Source: JAPUME01 sp027294185 (GTDB lineage: Bacteria > Acidobacteriota > Terriglobia > UBA7540 > JAPUME01). Taken from it: a stretch of 64,000 nt of DNA. Position numbers and translations under genes: made by a program. The notes beneath the pieces are model-generated. The model ran no database searches, was not told where the DNA came from, and saw only the letters and a program-made list of their open reading frames with translations. The stretch lies in the NCBI GenBank assembly GCA_963555835.3, contig CAUVWZ020000002.1, positions 868,001-932,000 of the forward strand. The letters run 5' to 3'. This document shows, piece by piece, positions 53,919 through 62,545 of the stretch. Every line of letters begins with the position of its first letter. Positions within the stretch are counted from its first letter, which is position 1.

Positions 53919-54148
53919 TTCGCATCTTTTTCTATGAAGACGGCAAACGTTTTGAGATGGACCGCACCTTTTCTCAGAATGAGGTAATTGATTGTTATGG
54001 TACCGCTTTGATGACGACTTCGCACTTCAGATTCGTACCGTAGGTCCGACAGACTACACTCATCCCTCCGCCCACGAGTTTCCCGGGATTGCGATTTGGA
54101 TGGGGCTATGCTAGTTCGCACAGGAGGGCAAGTCAATGTGAGCCTCAA

Positions 54149-54255
54149 AATGCAACATTACGCGCAGATTGAGGGCTTTCTGCTGCCTGGTAAATGCTTG
54201 ATTCTTGGAGAGTGGGAGGGTGGAAAATGCAACAGAACGGGTATAGTGTTGCGTT
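54149..54255. repeat. 107-bp recombination-site-like repeat, right copy
   Basis: Starts AATGCAACATTACG like the left copy and has the same length. Its core is arm AATGCAACAGAA (54226-54237), hexamer CGGGTA (54238-54243), arm TAGTGTTGCGTT (54244-54255). Read as its reverse complement the arms are AACGCAACACTA and TTCTGTTGCATT, identical at 12 of 12 and 11 of 12 bases to the left copy, while the hexamer differs. The recombinase stop codon begins 2 bases further on. Confidence 0.7.
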
Positions 54256-54256
54256 T

Positions 54257-54829
54257 TCAGTAGAGGTTCATCAGGGCAGCCTGGGCTATCTCAGACGCCT
54301 GAGAGTCCGACACGGCCACGTACTTCATCGTGGAGCCTATAGCCTTGTGCCCAAGGCATTGGCGAACCAGGGCGAGGTTGACGTTGCCGGCGACAAGGTG
54401 GGACGCCAGAGAGTGCTTCAGGGCGTGAGGGTGGCACTTCTGGGAAGGCAGGCTGGCAGATTCGGCGGAAGATTGGAAGATGCGGAAGAACTGAGAGCGG
54501 TGGAGCCTTCCACCCTTCTGCGAAGTGAAGAGGAAGTCCGAGCCGTCCGGCTGCCGTCGTTTCAGCCAAGCCCTCAGAGCGGCCGCTTCGTCGAGTAGCG
54601 GTTGGCCTTTGTGCCGGAAGAGGGGCTGGACGGTGTGGAGCGAGCCTTTCAGGCGGCGGATCGACACCGAACCAGTCTTGAGGTCCACGTCATTCAACTT
54701 GAGGCCGCAGACCTCAGAGGCCCGCATCCCATGACGGTAGGCCAACAGGATCATGGCCCAATCCCGGGCGGATCGTGAGCGGGCGGCTTTCAGGACGGAC
54801 AGAAGTTCTTCTGGCGTCAGGTGCGTCAT
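54257..54829 (-). CDS. small tyrosine recombinase, catalytic domain only
   Basis: A 190-residue tyrosine recombinase, FimB/FimE-like in size, lacking an arm-binding domain. Motifs: GMRASEVCGL (first Arg), HPHALKHSLASHL (second box, where the usual HxLRH reads HALKH), LGHKAIGSTMKYVAVS (third His and Tyr). The Lys in place of the second Arg could reduce activity or mark a subfamily. AAGG precedes the ATG. Its 3' end abuts the right-hand 107-bp repeat, the expected place for its target site. A palindrome upstream (54935-54951) may be an operator. Confidence 0.8.
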   Translation of the reverse strand: MTHLTPEELLSVLKAARSRSARDWAMILLAYRHGMRASEVCGLKLNDVDLKTGSVSIRRLKGSLHTVQPLFRHKGQPLLDEAAALRAWLKRRQPDGSDFLFTSQKGGRLHRSQFFRIFQSSAESASLPSQKCHPHALKHSLASHLVAGNVNLALVRQCLGHKAIGSTMKYVAVSDSQASEIAQAALMNLY

Positions 54830-54934
54830 GGTTCAACCTTTCCCTTCGCGTGTCCGAGCTTGGCCGTTGTTGGCTGTGCTGACTCTGGCGTTATTGGCTG
54901 CTTTCATGGTTCACCTTCCGTTAGCCCGTTCAAA

Positions 54935-54951
54935 ACGGAAATGATTTCCGT
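54935..54951. promoter_or_regulatory. 17-bp palindrome upstream of the tyrosine recombinase
   Basis: ACGGAAAT, one central G, ATTTCCGT: a perfect inverted repeat 106 bp before the recombinase start. It could be a regulator site or part of a terminator for the gene to its right. Confidence 0.4.
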
Positions 54952-55014
54952 CAGGAACGGATACCCCCCGCACCCGGGGAGAGCGCCGGGCCTCAGGCTT
55001 CAGGAAACGATTAA

Positions 55015-55368
55015 CTAAACGGACCGCATGGCCTTGGTGCTTGCCAAAACTCGCTGGCAGTAACTGTCACCTTGCCCAGGGCCATACACACGGTTGGCAA
55101 GACGTTCGGCCACATCGCGCCAACTGGTGCTCTTGCGCCATTGCTCTTTCAAGGTGGCGAGGTGGGTGCCCCGCTCCACTTCCGCTCCGGCTTCCAACCG
55201 AGACTTCACGCTGTCCTCGGCCTCGGCGAGATTGGCCTTGAGCCGGTCGATTTCAAGGCGGGTCGCCAGGATAAAGGACAAATCGCCCTGGGTGATTTCC
55301 TGGGGTGGTTTGGGGATTGCTTGTGCTTGCGTGCGGGGTATGAGGGGGATTACTTTACTGGTAGCCAT
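55015..55368 (-). CDS. phage-type hypothetical helical protein
   Basis: A 117-residue basic, mainly helical protein with a coiled-coil middle (ATRLEIDRLKANLAEAEDSV) and a C-terminal WRDVAERLANRVYGPGQG. GAGGAG is placed correctly for the ATG at 55368. It lies between two mobile-element genes; no family recognised. Confidence 0.5.
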   Translation of the reverse strand: MATSKVIPLIPRTQAQAIPKPPQEITQGDLSFILATRLEIDRLKANLAEAEDSVKSRLEAGAEVERGTHLATLKEQWRKSTSWRDVAERLANRVYGPGQGDSYCQRVLASTKAMRSV

Positions 55369-55440
55369 GTTCAATCTCCTCGTTAGATTGGATTTGGTTA
55401 GGGCTGCCGGGAAGTTATAGCTTCACGGTGGCCCGTCTTT

Positions 55441-55653
55441 CTATTTCCTGCCTTTCTTCTTTCTGCCGTTCTTGATCTTAGGTAATCGCCTACGAACTCG
55501 CTCTATGTCGCTTTCTCGCCATTCACGGAATCTACCGCCGCCTAAATTCTTCAACGGTGGGACTGGAATTAAGTTTCGCGCAATATACCGTTGAAGCGTG
55601 ACTCGGCCGATTCCTAGCTTCAATGCTGCTTCTCGTGTTGAGTAGGTTCTCAT
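55441..55653 (-). CDS. helix-turn-helix excisionase-like protein
   Basis: A 70-residue MerR/HTH_17-type DNA-binding protein: YSTREAALKLGIGRVTLQRY then RFREWRESDIERVRRRL. Small proteins like this are often excisionases or plasmid regulators. AAGGGTG precedes the ATG at 55653. It belongs to the integrative element around 55-61 kb. Confidence 0.6.
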   Translation of the reverse strand: MRTYSTREAALKLGIGRVTLQRYIARNLIPVPPLKNLGGGRFREWRESDIERVRRRLPKIKNGRKKKGRK

Positions 55654-55732
55654 ATAATACACCCTTGTAGCATATAGAATCGACTGTGTCAAGTAAATTT
55701 GTCGGCCCGACTAAACCTTTTTTCAGGTGACA

Positions 55733-55761
55733 TTGACCGAGACTAGGCGAAGGTCTACAAT
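55733..55761 (+). promoter_or_regulatory. sigma-70 promoter for the M48 gene
   Basis: TTGACC (55733-55738) and TACAAT (55756-55761), spacer 17 bp, 44 bp before the ATG at 55806. Confidence 0.7.
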
Positions 55762-55805
55762 TTGCACAGTTTCATCCATAAGAAAGTCGGATTAGGGGGT
55801 TTGAA

Positions 55806-56962
55806 ATGCGGCTCCCTCATGTGGCGTGGGTTCCTGCAGTCGCCTTTTCGTTTCTTCTCCTTTCCCCGCCCCCGTGCGTCGGCCAACTGGACGAACTCAC
55901 GCTGGGCTTAGAGCAGAGAAGAGCGATCCTTTCTGTGAATCCCAAGATTGAGGGTACTGTCGAAAACGACATGCCGAGATGGTTTTCGATGATCTCCTGA
56001 GAACCAGCCTGGGGCGGCGTCGGCCTTACCTTCCCTATGAAGTAACCCTCACAGATAATCGCGCGATAAACGCCTTTACGGCGCCTGACGGGAAAGTATA
56101 CGTCTATCGCGGAATGGTTTCCCTACTTGGAAACAATGCGGGCCTTTGGGCCGCACTCTTGGGCCATGAGATTGGTCATACGTTGGGGCGGCACTACTAT
56201 AAGTCCCAGCTTCGTTATGTCGAGAGACAGCGTGAACTCGCGGATTATCGCGCTCGCGCGGCGGCGGGTGATGAAGGCGTAGTTTGGGAAGAGTTGACCT
56301 TCAGGCTTCTCACTGGAGCAATCAACCTAAAACTTTCGCGTGAGGAGGAACATGAAGCCGACCGGCTTGGTTTAGGCATGATGGCAGAAGCGGGGTATCA
56401 CCCGGATTTCACCATCGCTTTTTTCCGGCGCGTCCGGGCGGAGTTACCAGATAAGTCGAAGCTGGGCGCATTTTTCTCTACACATCCCCGATCGGCTACC
56501 CGTGAAGAGCGCACCATCAAGGTCTATAATTCCGCACTCACGATCTTTGAACATTTTTGGCCGGACACCTCCCAATCGCCTGGTGGAACGCCTCCTCCCA
56601 TTGTCACGTTGGGGCGGATTTCAACAAGCCGGGATCGTGTAAACAAGGCAGCCGTAGTCCATGTTCCCTTCCAGATTCGGAATGCCAAGGATATTCCGAT
56701 AACTATTATCGTCATTTTCAAAAAGAACAAGAAGCTGGTCCCTGGGGCTATGAAGGAATATCAACTCAACGATGGGTCCCTGGTTGCCATCCACACCGTT
56801 ACCCCTGATTCTTGGAGTCAGTCGATGGATGCGACGATTTCCATCCCGACATCCGCTCTCGGTACCAAGAGCCGGACATTCAAGGCGATGATTTCGCTGA
56901 TAACGAGAGACGAGAATCTTGCGTACTCTGATATCTTCAAGGTTTCGTTCCCAAAGCGGTAG
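55806..56962 (+). pseudogene. M48 zinc metalloprotease, frameshifted after its signal peptide
   Basis: The first frame (55806-56000) gives a signal peptide (ending near VGQLDEL) and IEGTVENDMPRWF, then a premature stop. One base missing near 55985, at a TTTT run, would join it to the second frame (from about 55986 to 56962): DDLLRTSLGRRRPYL, the zinc motif LLGHEIGHTLGRH, the third ligand region EEEHEADRLGLGM, and FFSTHPRSATREER, followed by a beta-sandwich C-terminal domain. A joined protein would be about 385 residues. M48 exported proteases act in envelope quality control. A good promoter precedes it. Confidence 0.75.
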
Positions 56963-56988
56963 CATCGAAGTGGAGGTGGGGGGGGGTA

Positions 56989-57216
56989 CTGGTTCAGGCG
57001 AAGGAAGCGCTGGCACATGGGGAGTTCTTGAAAATGGTAGAAGGTGAGTTGCCGTTCGGGGGTTCAACGTCAAGGTATCTGATGGCGGTTTCCCGTCATC
57101 CTGTCATTTCAAAACGTGAATATATTCACGTTTTACCGCCTTCGTGGGGGACTCTTTCCATTCTGGCTCAACTCCCTGAGAGATGCGAGCCGCTTCTAAA
57201 TGTTTTATTTCCATGA
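56989..57216 (+). pseudogene. DUF3102-like phage gene fragment
   Basis: Reading AKEALAHGEFLKMVEGELPF then ARYLMAV-like and LPPSWGTLSILAQLPE matches the middle of phage DUF3102-type proteins. The start is lost in a run of G bases and the end stops early. It lies in the tRNA-His element. Confidence 0.5.
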
Positions 57217-57222
57217 GGATCT

Positions 57223-57471
57223 GTGCTGATGGCAGCAGCAGCACAGGCCAATAATTGCCCTGGTGCGTGGGAGCGGAGCGCCGCCGAAATCAAGCTCCGG
57301 GCCGAACAGCGGGCTGGGGAGATGTTGAGGCCGAAGAAACTGCGCGGCGGGGACAGAAAATCAAAGTCACGTGATGTTACTTTGAAACTTTCCAACCTTG
57401 GCGTCACCAAAATGCAGTCTCACCGCTGGCAGTCCATCGCCGCCCTGCCCAAGAAAGACTTCGAGGGCTGA
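57223..57471 (+). pseudogene. phage protein fragment next to the DUF3102 relic
   Basis: About 80 residues with RSAAEIKLRAEQRAGEML and LSNLGVTKMQSHRWQSIAAL, a pattern seen in phage proteins that accompany DUF3102/ParB-like genes. It may be the continuation of the fragment before it. No ribosome site. Confidence 0.45.
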
Positions 57472-57606
57472 TTCCTGAAACAGTTGGGAGCCGGGGCTAT
57501 TCACTCAGACTCAGAGCGCAAAGGTCAATAATTGACCTCGCGGTTGGCCCTCCTATGGAGCCGTTGTAGCATGCAAAACCTTATGTTAGTTTTCCATGAT
57601 GCAGGC

Positions 57607-57744
57607 ATGGAAAAGAAATCAATTACCACGGCAGAAGCTGGGCGACGCGGAGGCCAGTCGACATTGAAGAAATACGGGAAGCGCCGGATGTGCGAATGGG
57701 GGAAATTCGGCGGCCGGTCCCGAAAAAAGAAACCTACGAAGTAG
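57607..57744 (+). CDS. small KGG-like basic protein
   Basis: A 45-residue protein with two GG repeats: TTAEAGRRGGQSTLKKYGK and MCEWGKFGGRSRKKK. The pattern recalls small KGG stress-protein repeats. No ribosome site of note. A strong hairpin follows its stop. Confidence 0.4.
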   Translation: MEKKSITTAEAGRRGGQSTLKKYGKRRMCEWGKFGGRSRKKKPTK

Positions 57745-57758
57745 CCGAAAAAGAAGAA

Positions 57759-57789
57759 GCCCCGGCGGGCACCGGGGCGAAGGGTTTTT
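57759..57789 (+). terminator. intrinsic terminator
   Basis: GCCCCGG, loop CGGGCA, CCGGGGC, then GAAGGG and TTTTT. It lies right after the KGG-like gene and just before the GTG of the next gene. Confidence 0.6.
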
Positions 57790-58551
57790 GTGACGAAACG
57801 TTTTCCTGCCAATCCTACTTCCACCCGCCCCAAAAATGCAATTGGGAAGTCTCGAATTCAGCAATTACACGACGACAAGGTACGTCTGGACAAGTTTTTT
57901 AGGAAGCTAACCGATTACGGAAAATTCAGGGACGAAAGTTACGAATTCCTCAGAAAGGACTTACGCCAACTGCAGGAAGAAGGGGTTGATCTCAAGCAAT
58001 TGGAGTTGGTGCTGCGTTCTATTCCATTCCTGCCAGACAAGAAGCCGCGTTTGGGGCCTTGGCATGATATTAGGTGGGCTGAGAATCTTTCCAAACGCTT
58101 GCGAGCTATAGCTGAAGATCTTGACGGAGTTCTAAAAGAGGGACACTTATTTCTTGCCCCGATCAATACCGCGATGGCCATTATCAAAGGTGCTCCCATA
58201 GATTTGGAATATATGCTTAAGACCGGCCACAAGGTGCCCGAAAACATCCGCGACACTCCAGGGCAGATGCGCAAATCTGCGGATTACCTTGAGTGGGCTC
58301 GTGGTGCATGGAAGTTTTTCCCTCGTCCCTCGTTACGCGCTTCCGCATTTCTGTTTCTGTTTGAACTGGTGAGAAAGCGCAAGGGTAAACCTAATTTAGC
58401 AATCCTGGAGAGGCTCCTGAACGCTGTCTTTGATGCGATTGGGCAGGAAAGTCAATACACCGCGAGCTGGCTGAACACGTTTTACAGAAGAAATAACCTG
58501 TCCGATAAGCGCGAATCAATCGAGAAACGCCTCGCAAGCCGTCGTCCCTAG
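57790..58551 (+). CDS. hypothetical protein of the integrative element
   Basis: A 253-residue mostly helical protein with no family I recognise. Stretches such as LDKFFRKLTDYGKFRDESYE, LSKRLRAIAEDLDGVL and LFLFELVRKRKGKPN suggest a helical bundle. The GTG start at 57790 lacks a ribosome site and is uncertain. AT content is higher than in backbone genes, in keeping with transfer. Confidence 0.45.
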   Translation: MTKRFPANPTSTRPKNAIGKSRIQQLHDDKVRLDKFFRKLTDYGKFRDESYEFLRKDLRQLQEEGVDLKQLELVLRSIPFLPDKKPRLGPWHDIRWAENLSKRLRAIAEDLDGVLKEGHLFLAPINTAMAIIKGAPIDLEYMLKTGHKVPENIRDTPGQMRKSADYLEWARGAWKFFPRPSLRASAFLFLFELVRKRKGKPNLAILERLLNAVFDAIGQESQYTASWLNTFYRRNNLSDKRESIEKRLASRRP

Positions 58552-58715
58552 AAGATCCCCTAGTCCTCACGGTTCCCGCCCGGAACCTTCCCCAGTCACA
58601 CGAGTTCGTCACTTTTCTACAAAATATTTGCAACCTTTGTGGGTTTCGCCAAGCTTTCTTAGGGCTTAGGCTTGGGGTGGAAGACGAAGAAAAACTTATA
58701 TCTGGACGGAGCTCT

Positions 58716-58943
58716 ATGTTGGCAAATCTCAAGGCAGCTTTAGCAGCACATAAGATGCATCAAGTGGACCTCGCAATGTCACTGAAGATTTCGCCGAGCA
58801 TTCTCAGCGAAGTCATTAATGAAAGGCGAGAAGCTGATAGAGACCTGCGAAGGCGGATTTCGGAAACGTTGAATACAGACGATGCGTGGCTCTTTACATC
58901 GGTGGTGCCAAAAAGGCGCAGGGGGCAGCGAGAGGATTCGTAG
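58716..58943 (+). CDS. XRE-family transcriptional regulator
   Basis: A 75-residue Cro/C1-type DNA-binding protein: LKAALAAHKMHQVDLAMSLK, ISPSILSEVINERREAD. GGAG lies before the ATG at 58716; an in-frame GTG at 58677 is possible. It sits just upstream of the winged-helix gene and probably controls the element. Confidence 0.65.
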   Translation: MLANLKAALAAHKMHQVDLAMSLKISPSILSEVINERREADRDLRRRISETLNTDDAWLFTSVVPKRRRGQREDS

Positions 58944-58945
58944 CA

Positions 58946-59383
58946 ATGACGCCAGAAACAAACTATGACGGTAAAGTCCCATATAAATCCTGGTTCGCCA
59001 TGGAAGACGCTGATTTGCCGGAACTGCCGGATCGCCTGTTTCGCGTTTGGGTTGTTTTGATCATGATATTCGCCCGCAATCGCTATCGCAAGTTTCAGGT
59101 GAGTGACAAGCGCCTCGCTGAAATATGCAACGTTCATTCCGACACCATCAAGCGGCGCGTAATTAAGCTCGAGGAGCATCGATTAATTTGGATGCAGAGA
59201 AAACAGGGAAAACTTTCTTTCTACCGAATCCTCCCCGTTTCTGAGTTTAAGAAATACGAAGAATGCCTTAAACAATTCAGGGAACCAAGAAAGAAGAAAA
59301 AGAATACCCCCTTAGAAGAAAAGGAGCTTTCAGCAACAACTTGCGGGATGTCTTCCAGCACGAGTTTGCAGGAAGTGACATAG
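58946..59383 (+). CDS. winged-helix replication/regulatory protein
   Basis: A 145-residue protein whose first 90 residues form a winged helix: LPDRLFRVWVVLIMIFARNR, VSDKRLAEICNVHSDTIKRR, LIWMQRKQGKLSFYRIL. This resembles phage and plasmid replication initiator heads (DnaD/RepA type). The tail is Lys-rich. GAGAGG precedes the ATG. It starts 3 bases after the XRE gene, so they share an operon. Confidence 0.6.
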   Translation: MTPETNYDGKVPYKSWFAMEDADLPELPDRLFRVWVVLIMIFARNRYRKFQVSDKRLAEICNVHSDTIKRRVIKLEEHRLIWMQRKQGKLSFYRILPVSEFKKYEECLKQFREPRKKKKNTPLEEKELSATTCGMSSSTSLQEVT

Positions 59384-59503
59384 GGCAACAACTTGCAGGA
59401 AGTCGGATTCAGGCCGAGGCGGCCAAACGCGAGACACTTGAGACGATCCAACAACAAGTTGAATGGTGAGCAAGGGCAATTATTGACCTGCGATGAGAAA
59501 CAG

Positions 59504-59749
59504 ATGAAGAAAAACGGACAAGGCGCAATCCAAGAAACGGCATTCACGGCCGGGAGCGATGGGCCAAGGCTGGAGCAGCTGTGGACGGTCGAGGAAGTAG
59601 CCAACCTCTTCCAGGTTCCTCCATCGTGGGTTTACGACCGAACCCGGAGGCGCGGGCAGGAACAACTTCCGCATCTTAAGCTTGGAAAATACCTCCGATT
59701 TCAGGAGTATGCCGTCCGCCAATTTTTGGAGCGACAGCGCAGGAATTGA
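59504..59749 (+). CDS. xis: excisionase-type HTH_17 protein
   Basis: An 81-residue protein with WTVEEVANLFQVPPSWVYDR and LKLGKYLRFQEYAVRQFLER, the helix-wing pattern of excisionases and AlpA-like proteins. It lies 80 bp before the integrase gene, the usual Xis position. It is expected to steer the integrase toward excision. Confidence 0.65.
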   Translation: MKKNGQGAIQETAFTAGSDGPRLEQLWTVEEVANLFQVPPSWVYDRTRRRGQEQLPHLKLGKYLRFQEYAVRQFLERQRRN

Positions 59750-59828
59750 TTCAGCAATGATTGAAACAGCGGTTATAATCCGGTCAGCAGGAAAGGGCGA
59801 ACGAGCCAGCAACGGAAAGGAGTCCGTT

Positions 59829-61007
59829 ATGGTTCGTCGTTATCGGTATCAGCGAGGCCATTTGTTCAAACGTGGCACGCGAAACCAAGCCTGGGTTGCC
59901 CGATGGCGTGAGACAGTAATTGAGCCGAACGGTACAGCCCGCAGCATCAACCGCTCGGAGATACTAGCCCTGGTCCGGGATGTCCGCACTCGGCGGGAGG
60001 CCCAGGGCATTCTCGAAAAACGACTGAGTGACCTGAACCAAGGCTTGCGTCGAATGCATCCTACGATCAGCTTCGGTGAGTTTGCGAACACCTGGGAAGA
60101 GGCCGTACTTCCAACCTACCGAACCTCTACCCGCAACTTTTACCAAGGTGTTCTAAATAAGCATCTCCGCCCGTACTTTGCCAATTGGCGGCTATGCGAT
60201 ATCCGCACCCCAGAGGTACAAATCTTCCTCAACCAGAAAGCGAAACGATACTCTCCGGCTGTGCTCTACCACATTCGCGCAACACTCAGCCAGGTCTTCG
60301 TGGGAGCCTGTAAGTGGGGATATGCGGAAGCAAACCCAACACAAGGAGTAGAGCTTCCTCAGAAGGAATCTGTAAAGGAACCCATCTCCTTCCAGCCGGA
60401 CGAAGTACGAAGAATCTTGGCCCGGTTGAAGGAACCGTACAAATCAATGGCGATTGCCGCGGCACTTACGGGCGTGCGTGCCTCGGAATTATTCGCGCTC
60501 TCCTGGTGCGATATTCGTTTTGAGAAACGGCAAATCCACATTCGCCAATCCTTTTACGAGGGCGCGTTTGGCCCACCTAAATCTAAGGCGAGCAAGCGCG
60601 CTATTCCTATGGGTGAAGTGCTCGCGGCAGTGTTGGAGGAGCATCGCTCGCGATCCAAACCCAATGAAATGGATCTTGTGTTCGCAAATGCGAAAGGCAA
60701 ACCGTATGACCCGAGCAACCTTGTACGACGCGCCCTACGGCCCGTGCTGCGTGAACTCGGATTGCCCGAGACAGGCTGGCGGGCTTTCCGGCGATCCGTC
60801 GCAACAGCTTTGAGTGAGCTGCGAGAGCCGGTAAGGACGGCCCAAATGGTATTGGGGCACTCCTCGCCGCAAACGACACTAGCTCACTACACGCAATCAC
60901 CCGAGGAATCTCAACGGCGTGCAATGGCAAAACTGGAGGAGTTATTGTTCCCAACTGTTCCCAAGTTCAGGGATGAGGGGGGAGTAGCTCCAAAGCTAAT
61001 CAATTGA
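59829..61007 (+). CDS. int: tyrosine-type integrase of a tRNA-His element
   Basis: A 392-residue integrase. N-terminal arm-binding and core-binding domains (about 1-190, including FGEFANTWEEAVLPTYRTST) precede the catalytic domain: TGVRASELFALSW (first Arg), a second box that reads GWRAFRRSVAT where His is usual (WHxFRR), and LGHSSPQTTLAHYTQ (His and Tyr). Arg in place of the box-II His could weaken cleavage. AAAGGAG precedes the ATG at 59829 at ideal distance. The gene ends 17 bp from the 3' end of tRNA-His, the expected attachment point. Confidence 0.85.
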   Translation: MVRRYRYQRGHLFKRGTRNQAWVARWRETVIEPNGTARSINRSEILALVRDVRTRREAQGILEKRLSDLNQGLRRMHPTISFGEFANTWEEAVLPTYRTSTRNFYQGVLNKHLRPYFANWRLCDIRTPEVQIFLNQKAKRYSPAVLYHIRATLSQVFVGACKWGYAEANPTQGVELPQKESVKEPISFQPDEVRRILARLKEPYKSMAIAAALTGVRASELFALSWCDIRFEKRQIHIRQSFYEGAFGPPKSKASKRAIPMGEVLAAVLEEHRSRSKPNEMDLVFANAKGKPYDPSNLVRRALRPVLRELGLPETGWRAFRRSVATALSELREPVRTAQMVLGHSSPQTTLAHYTQSPEESQRRAMAKLEELLFPTVPKFRDEGGVAPKLIN

Positions 61008-61023
61008 AAACGAAGGAAAAACT

Positions 61024-61100
61024 TGGGGTGAGCGACGGGACTCGAACCCGCGACATCCAGAACCACAATCTGGAGCTCTACCAACTGAGCTACGCTCACC
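61024..61100 (-). tRNA. tRNA-His (GTG)
   Basis: A full cloverleaf on the minus strand: acceptor GTGAGCG/CGCTCAC, D-arm with AGCTCAGTTGGTAGAGCT, anticodon stem CCAGA/TCTGG with loop TTGTGGT (anticodon GTG), and T-arm CGGGTTCGAGTCCCG. The extra 5' G (61100) pairs with C73, the identity mark of tRNA-His, and CCA is encoded. The integrase gene sits at its 3' end, so this is the attachment site of the element to the left. Confidence 0.95.
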
Positions 61101-61366
61101 ACAGCATAGAGGAACAGCGGGCTCCGATTAGTACAGTTAGATGCGATAGGTACGAAGCACGCTTCAGACTACTTTAATCCTTTTTAGCACCCACGCGAAC
61201 TGCATGTCAACCCGCGGCAAATCGGCGGGGAACGAACCAGGCTGGGTAAAATTTTCCTGAAGCAAATCCTCCGCAACTGGGGCACAATAAGGAAGCGTTT
61301 CCGGCTTTCGGAAATGTCAATCCGTTACAACGCATCGACCCCACAATTTTAAGCAGGGGAGCTGGC
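61101..61366. other. intergenic region upstream of tRNA-His and the SIS gene
   Basis: About 265 bp between divergent genes. It must hold the promoters for tRNA-His (minus strand) and the SIS gene. TATGCT just upstream of the tRNA is a possible -10 but very close to it. Confidence 0.35.
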
Positions 61367-62434
61367 ATGGATTCAGGCGGGCTTACAAAAGAGATCGAAC
61401 GCCTCAGGGAAGAAATCCTCGGCATCCCACGCGCATTGACTCGGACTTTGACCGAAGCAAAACCGGTAATTGAAGAGCTGGTCAGGCAGGTGCGCTGGGA
61501 AGAGGCTCCGATCTATGTGGTAGGCGAGGGTCCCGGGCGTCTGGTCGGCATTGGAGGCCGATTCGCTCTGGAGTCCCTGCTGGGGTGGCCCGTGGTTGTG
61601 CGTTCGGCGAAGGAGCTTGAGAACTACAGCGCTCCTTTGCGGCGTCACTCGCTGGTCCTTGTGGTTTCCTCACCGAACGATTCCCAGGCGATGGTCGAGA
61701 CAGCCCGGAAATTGAAGAGAGAGGGCGCAACGATATTGGCACTGACGGAAGACTCTTCAAGCGAGCTGGCGCAAGTGGCCGAAGGTCTGATTCCGGTCTG
61801 CAGCGGAGAAACCCGTGGATTGGGAATCAGGTCCATCCTCTGCCGGCAGTTTTCCCTGGGCCTGTTCGCCCTGGCGGCGGCGCAAAAGTTGAAGGCCCCA
61901 CGGCCGGAATTCAATACGTTGCAAGAGGAGCTGGCGAAGCTTCCCCGACTGGTTGAAAAGCTGATTCACGAGCAGGGCGACGCTCCACGCATGCTGGGCG
62001 AAAAGCTTAAACAGGCGCGGAGCCTGATGATTCTGGCGGGAGGCTTCTTCTATCCGGTGGCGCTGCTCTGGGCCGACTCGCTGAAAAAGTACGCCGAGAT
62101 TCAGGTGGAGGTCTCCGATCTTCTGGAGCTGGACGCGGATCCCTTCGACTGGCTACGGGAAAGGATTCACCCGGTGGTGATTCTTTCCGGGTCACGGTCC
62201 AAGTTGCTGACCGAGCTCCCAAACCTCGCCGCCCAGATGGACAACGCGTTGTGCGAGATGGTGGTGGTTTCCGACAACCAGGACCGCATCTTGATCAAGC
62301 ACTCCACCATGGCGCTGCTGATTCCCACTATGAGTGAAATGGTGGCGGCCATGGCCATGCTCGCCCCCCTGCAATTGGCCGGATACTACGCCGCGCGGCG
62401 GAGGGAGGGTGAGTCCGGCCCACGCCGGCGCTGA
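61367..62434 (+). CDS. double SIS-domain protein, GlmS/FrlB-like isomerase fold
   Basis: A 355-residue protein with two SIS (sugar isomerase) domains and no glutaminase domain. The first (about 35-170) shows PIYVVGEGPGRLVGIGGRFA and HSLVLVVSSPNDSQAMVETA; the second (about 200-345) shows LMILAGGFFYPVALLWADSL and DPFDWLRERIHPVVIL. Such proteins are phosphosugar isomerases, deglycases (FrlB) or regulators. The ligand is likely a phosphosugar. AGGGGAG precedes the ATG. It is backbone sequence immediately beyond the tRNA-His element. Confidence 0.75.
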   Translation: MDSGGLTKEIERLREEILGIPRALTRTLTEAKPVIEELVRQVRWEEAPIYVVGEGPGRLVGIGGRFALESLLGWPVVVRSAKELENYSAPLRRHSLVLVVSSPNDSQAMVETARKLKREGATILALTEDSSSELAQVAEGLIPVCSGETRGLGIRSILCRQFSLGLFALAAAQKLKAPRPEFNTLQEELAKLPRLVEKLIHEQGDAPRMLGEKLKQARSLMILAGGFFYPVALLWADSLKKYAEIQVEVSDLLELDADPFDWLRERIHPVVILSGSRSKLLTELPNLAAQMDNALCEMVVVSDNQDRILIKHSTMALLIPTMSEMVAAMAMLAPLQLAGYYAARRREGESGPRRR

Positions 62435-62545
62435 CGCCACAACCCTTCTCTCTTCACAGACTTTTCACCGCCCGAGGCCCCTTGCGAGCCACCGTTTCAG
62501 GGCGTAGAATCCTACTCATACGAGACGACAGGGTGATGGTTTCAA

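Noticed and set aside
54753..54944. Small plus-strand membrane-like frame
   Set aside because: Antisense to the recombinase start and without a ribosome site.
60911..61102. Minus-strand frame overlapping tRNA-His
   Set aside because: It runs through the tRNA and the integrase end; no independent support.
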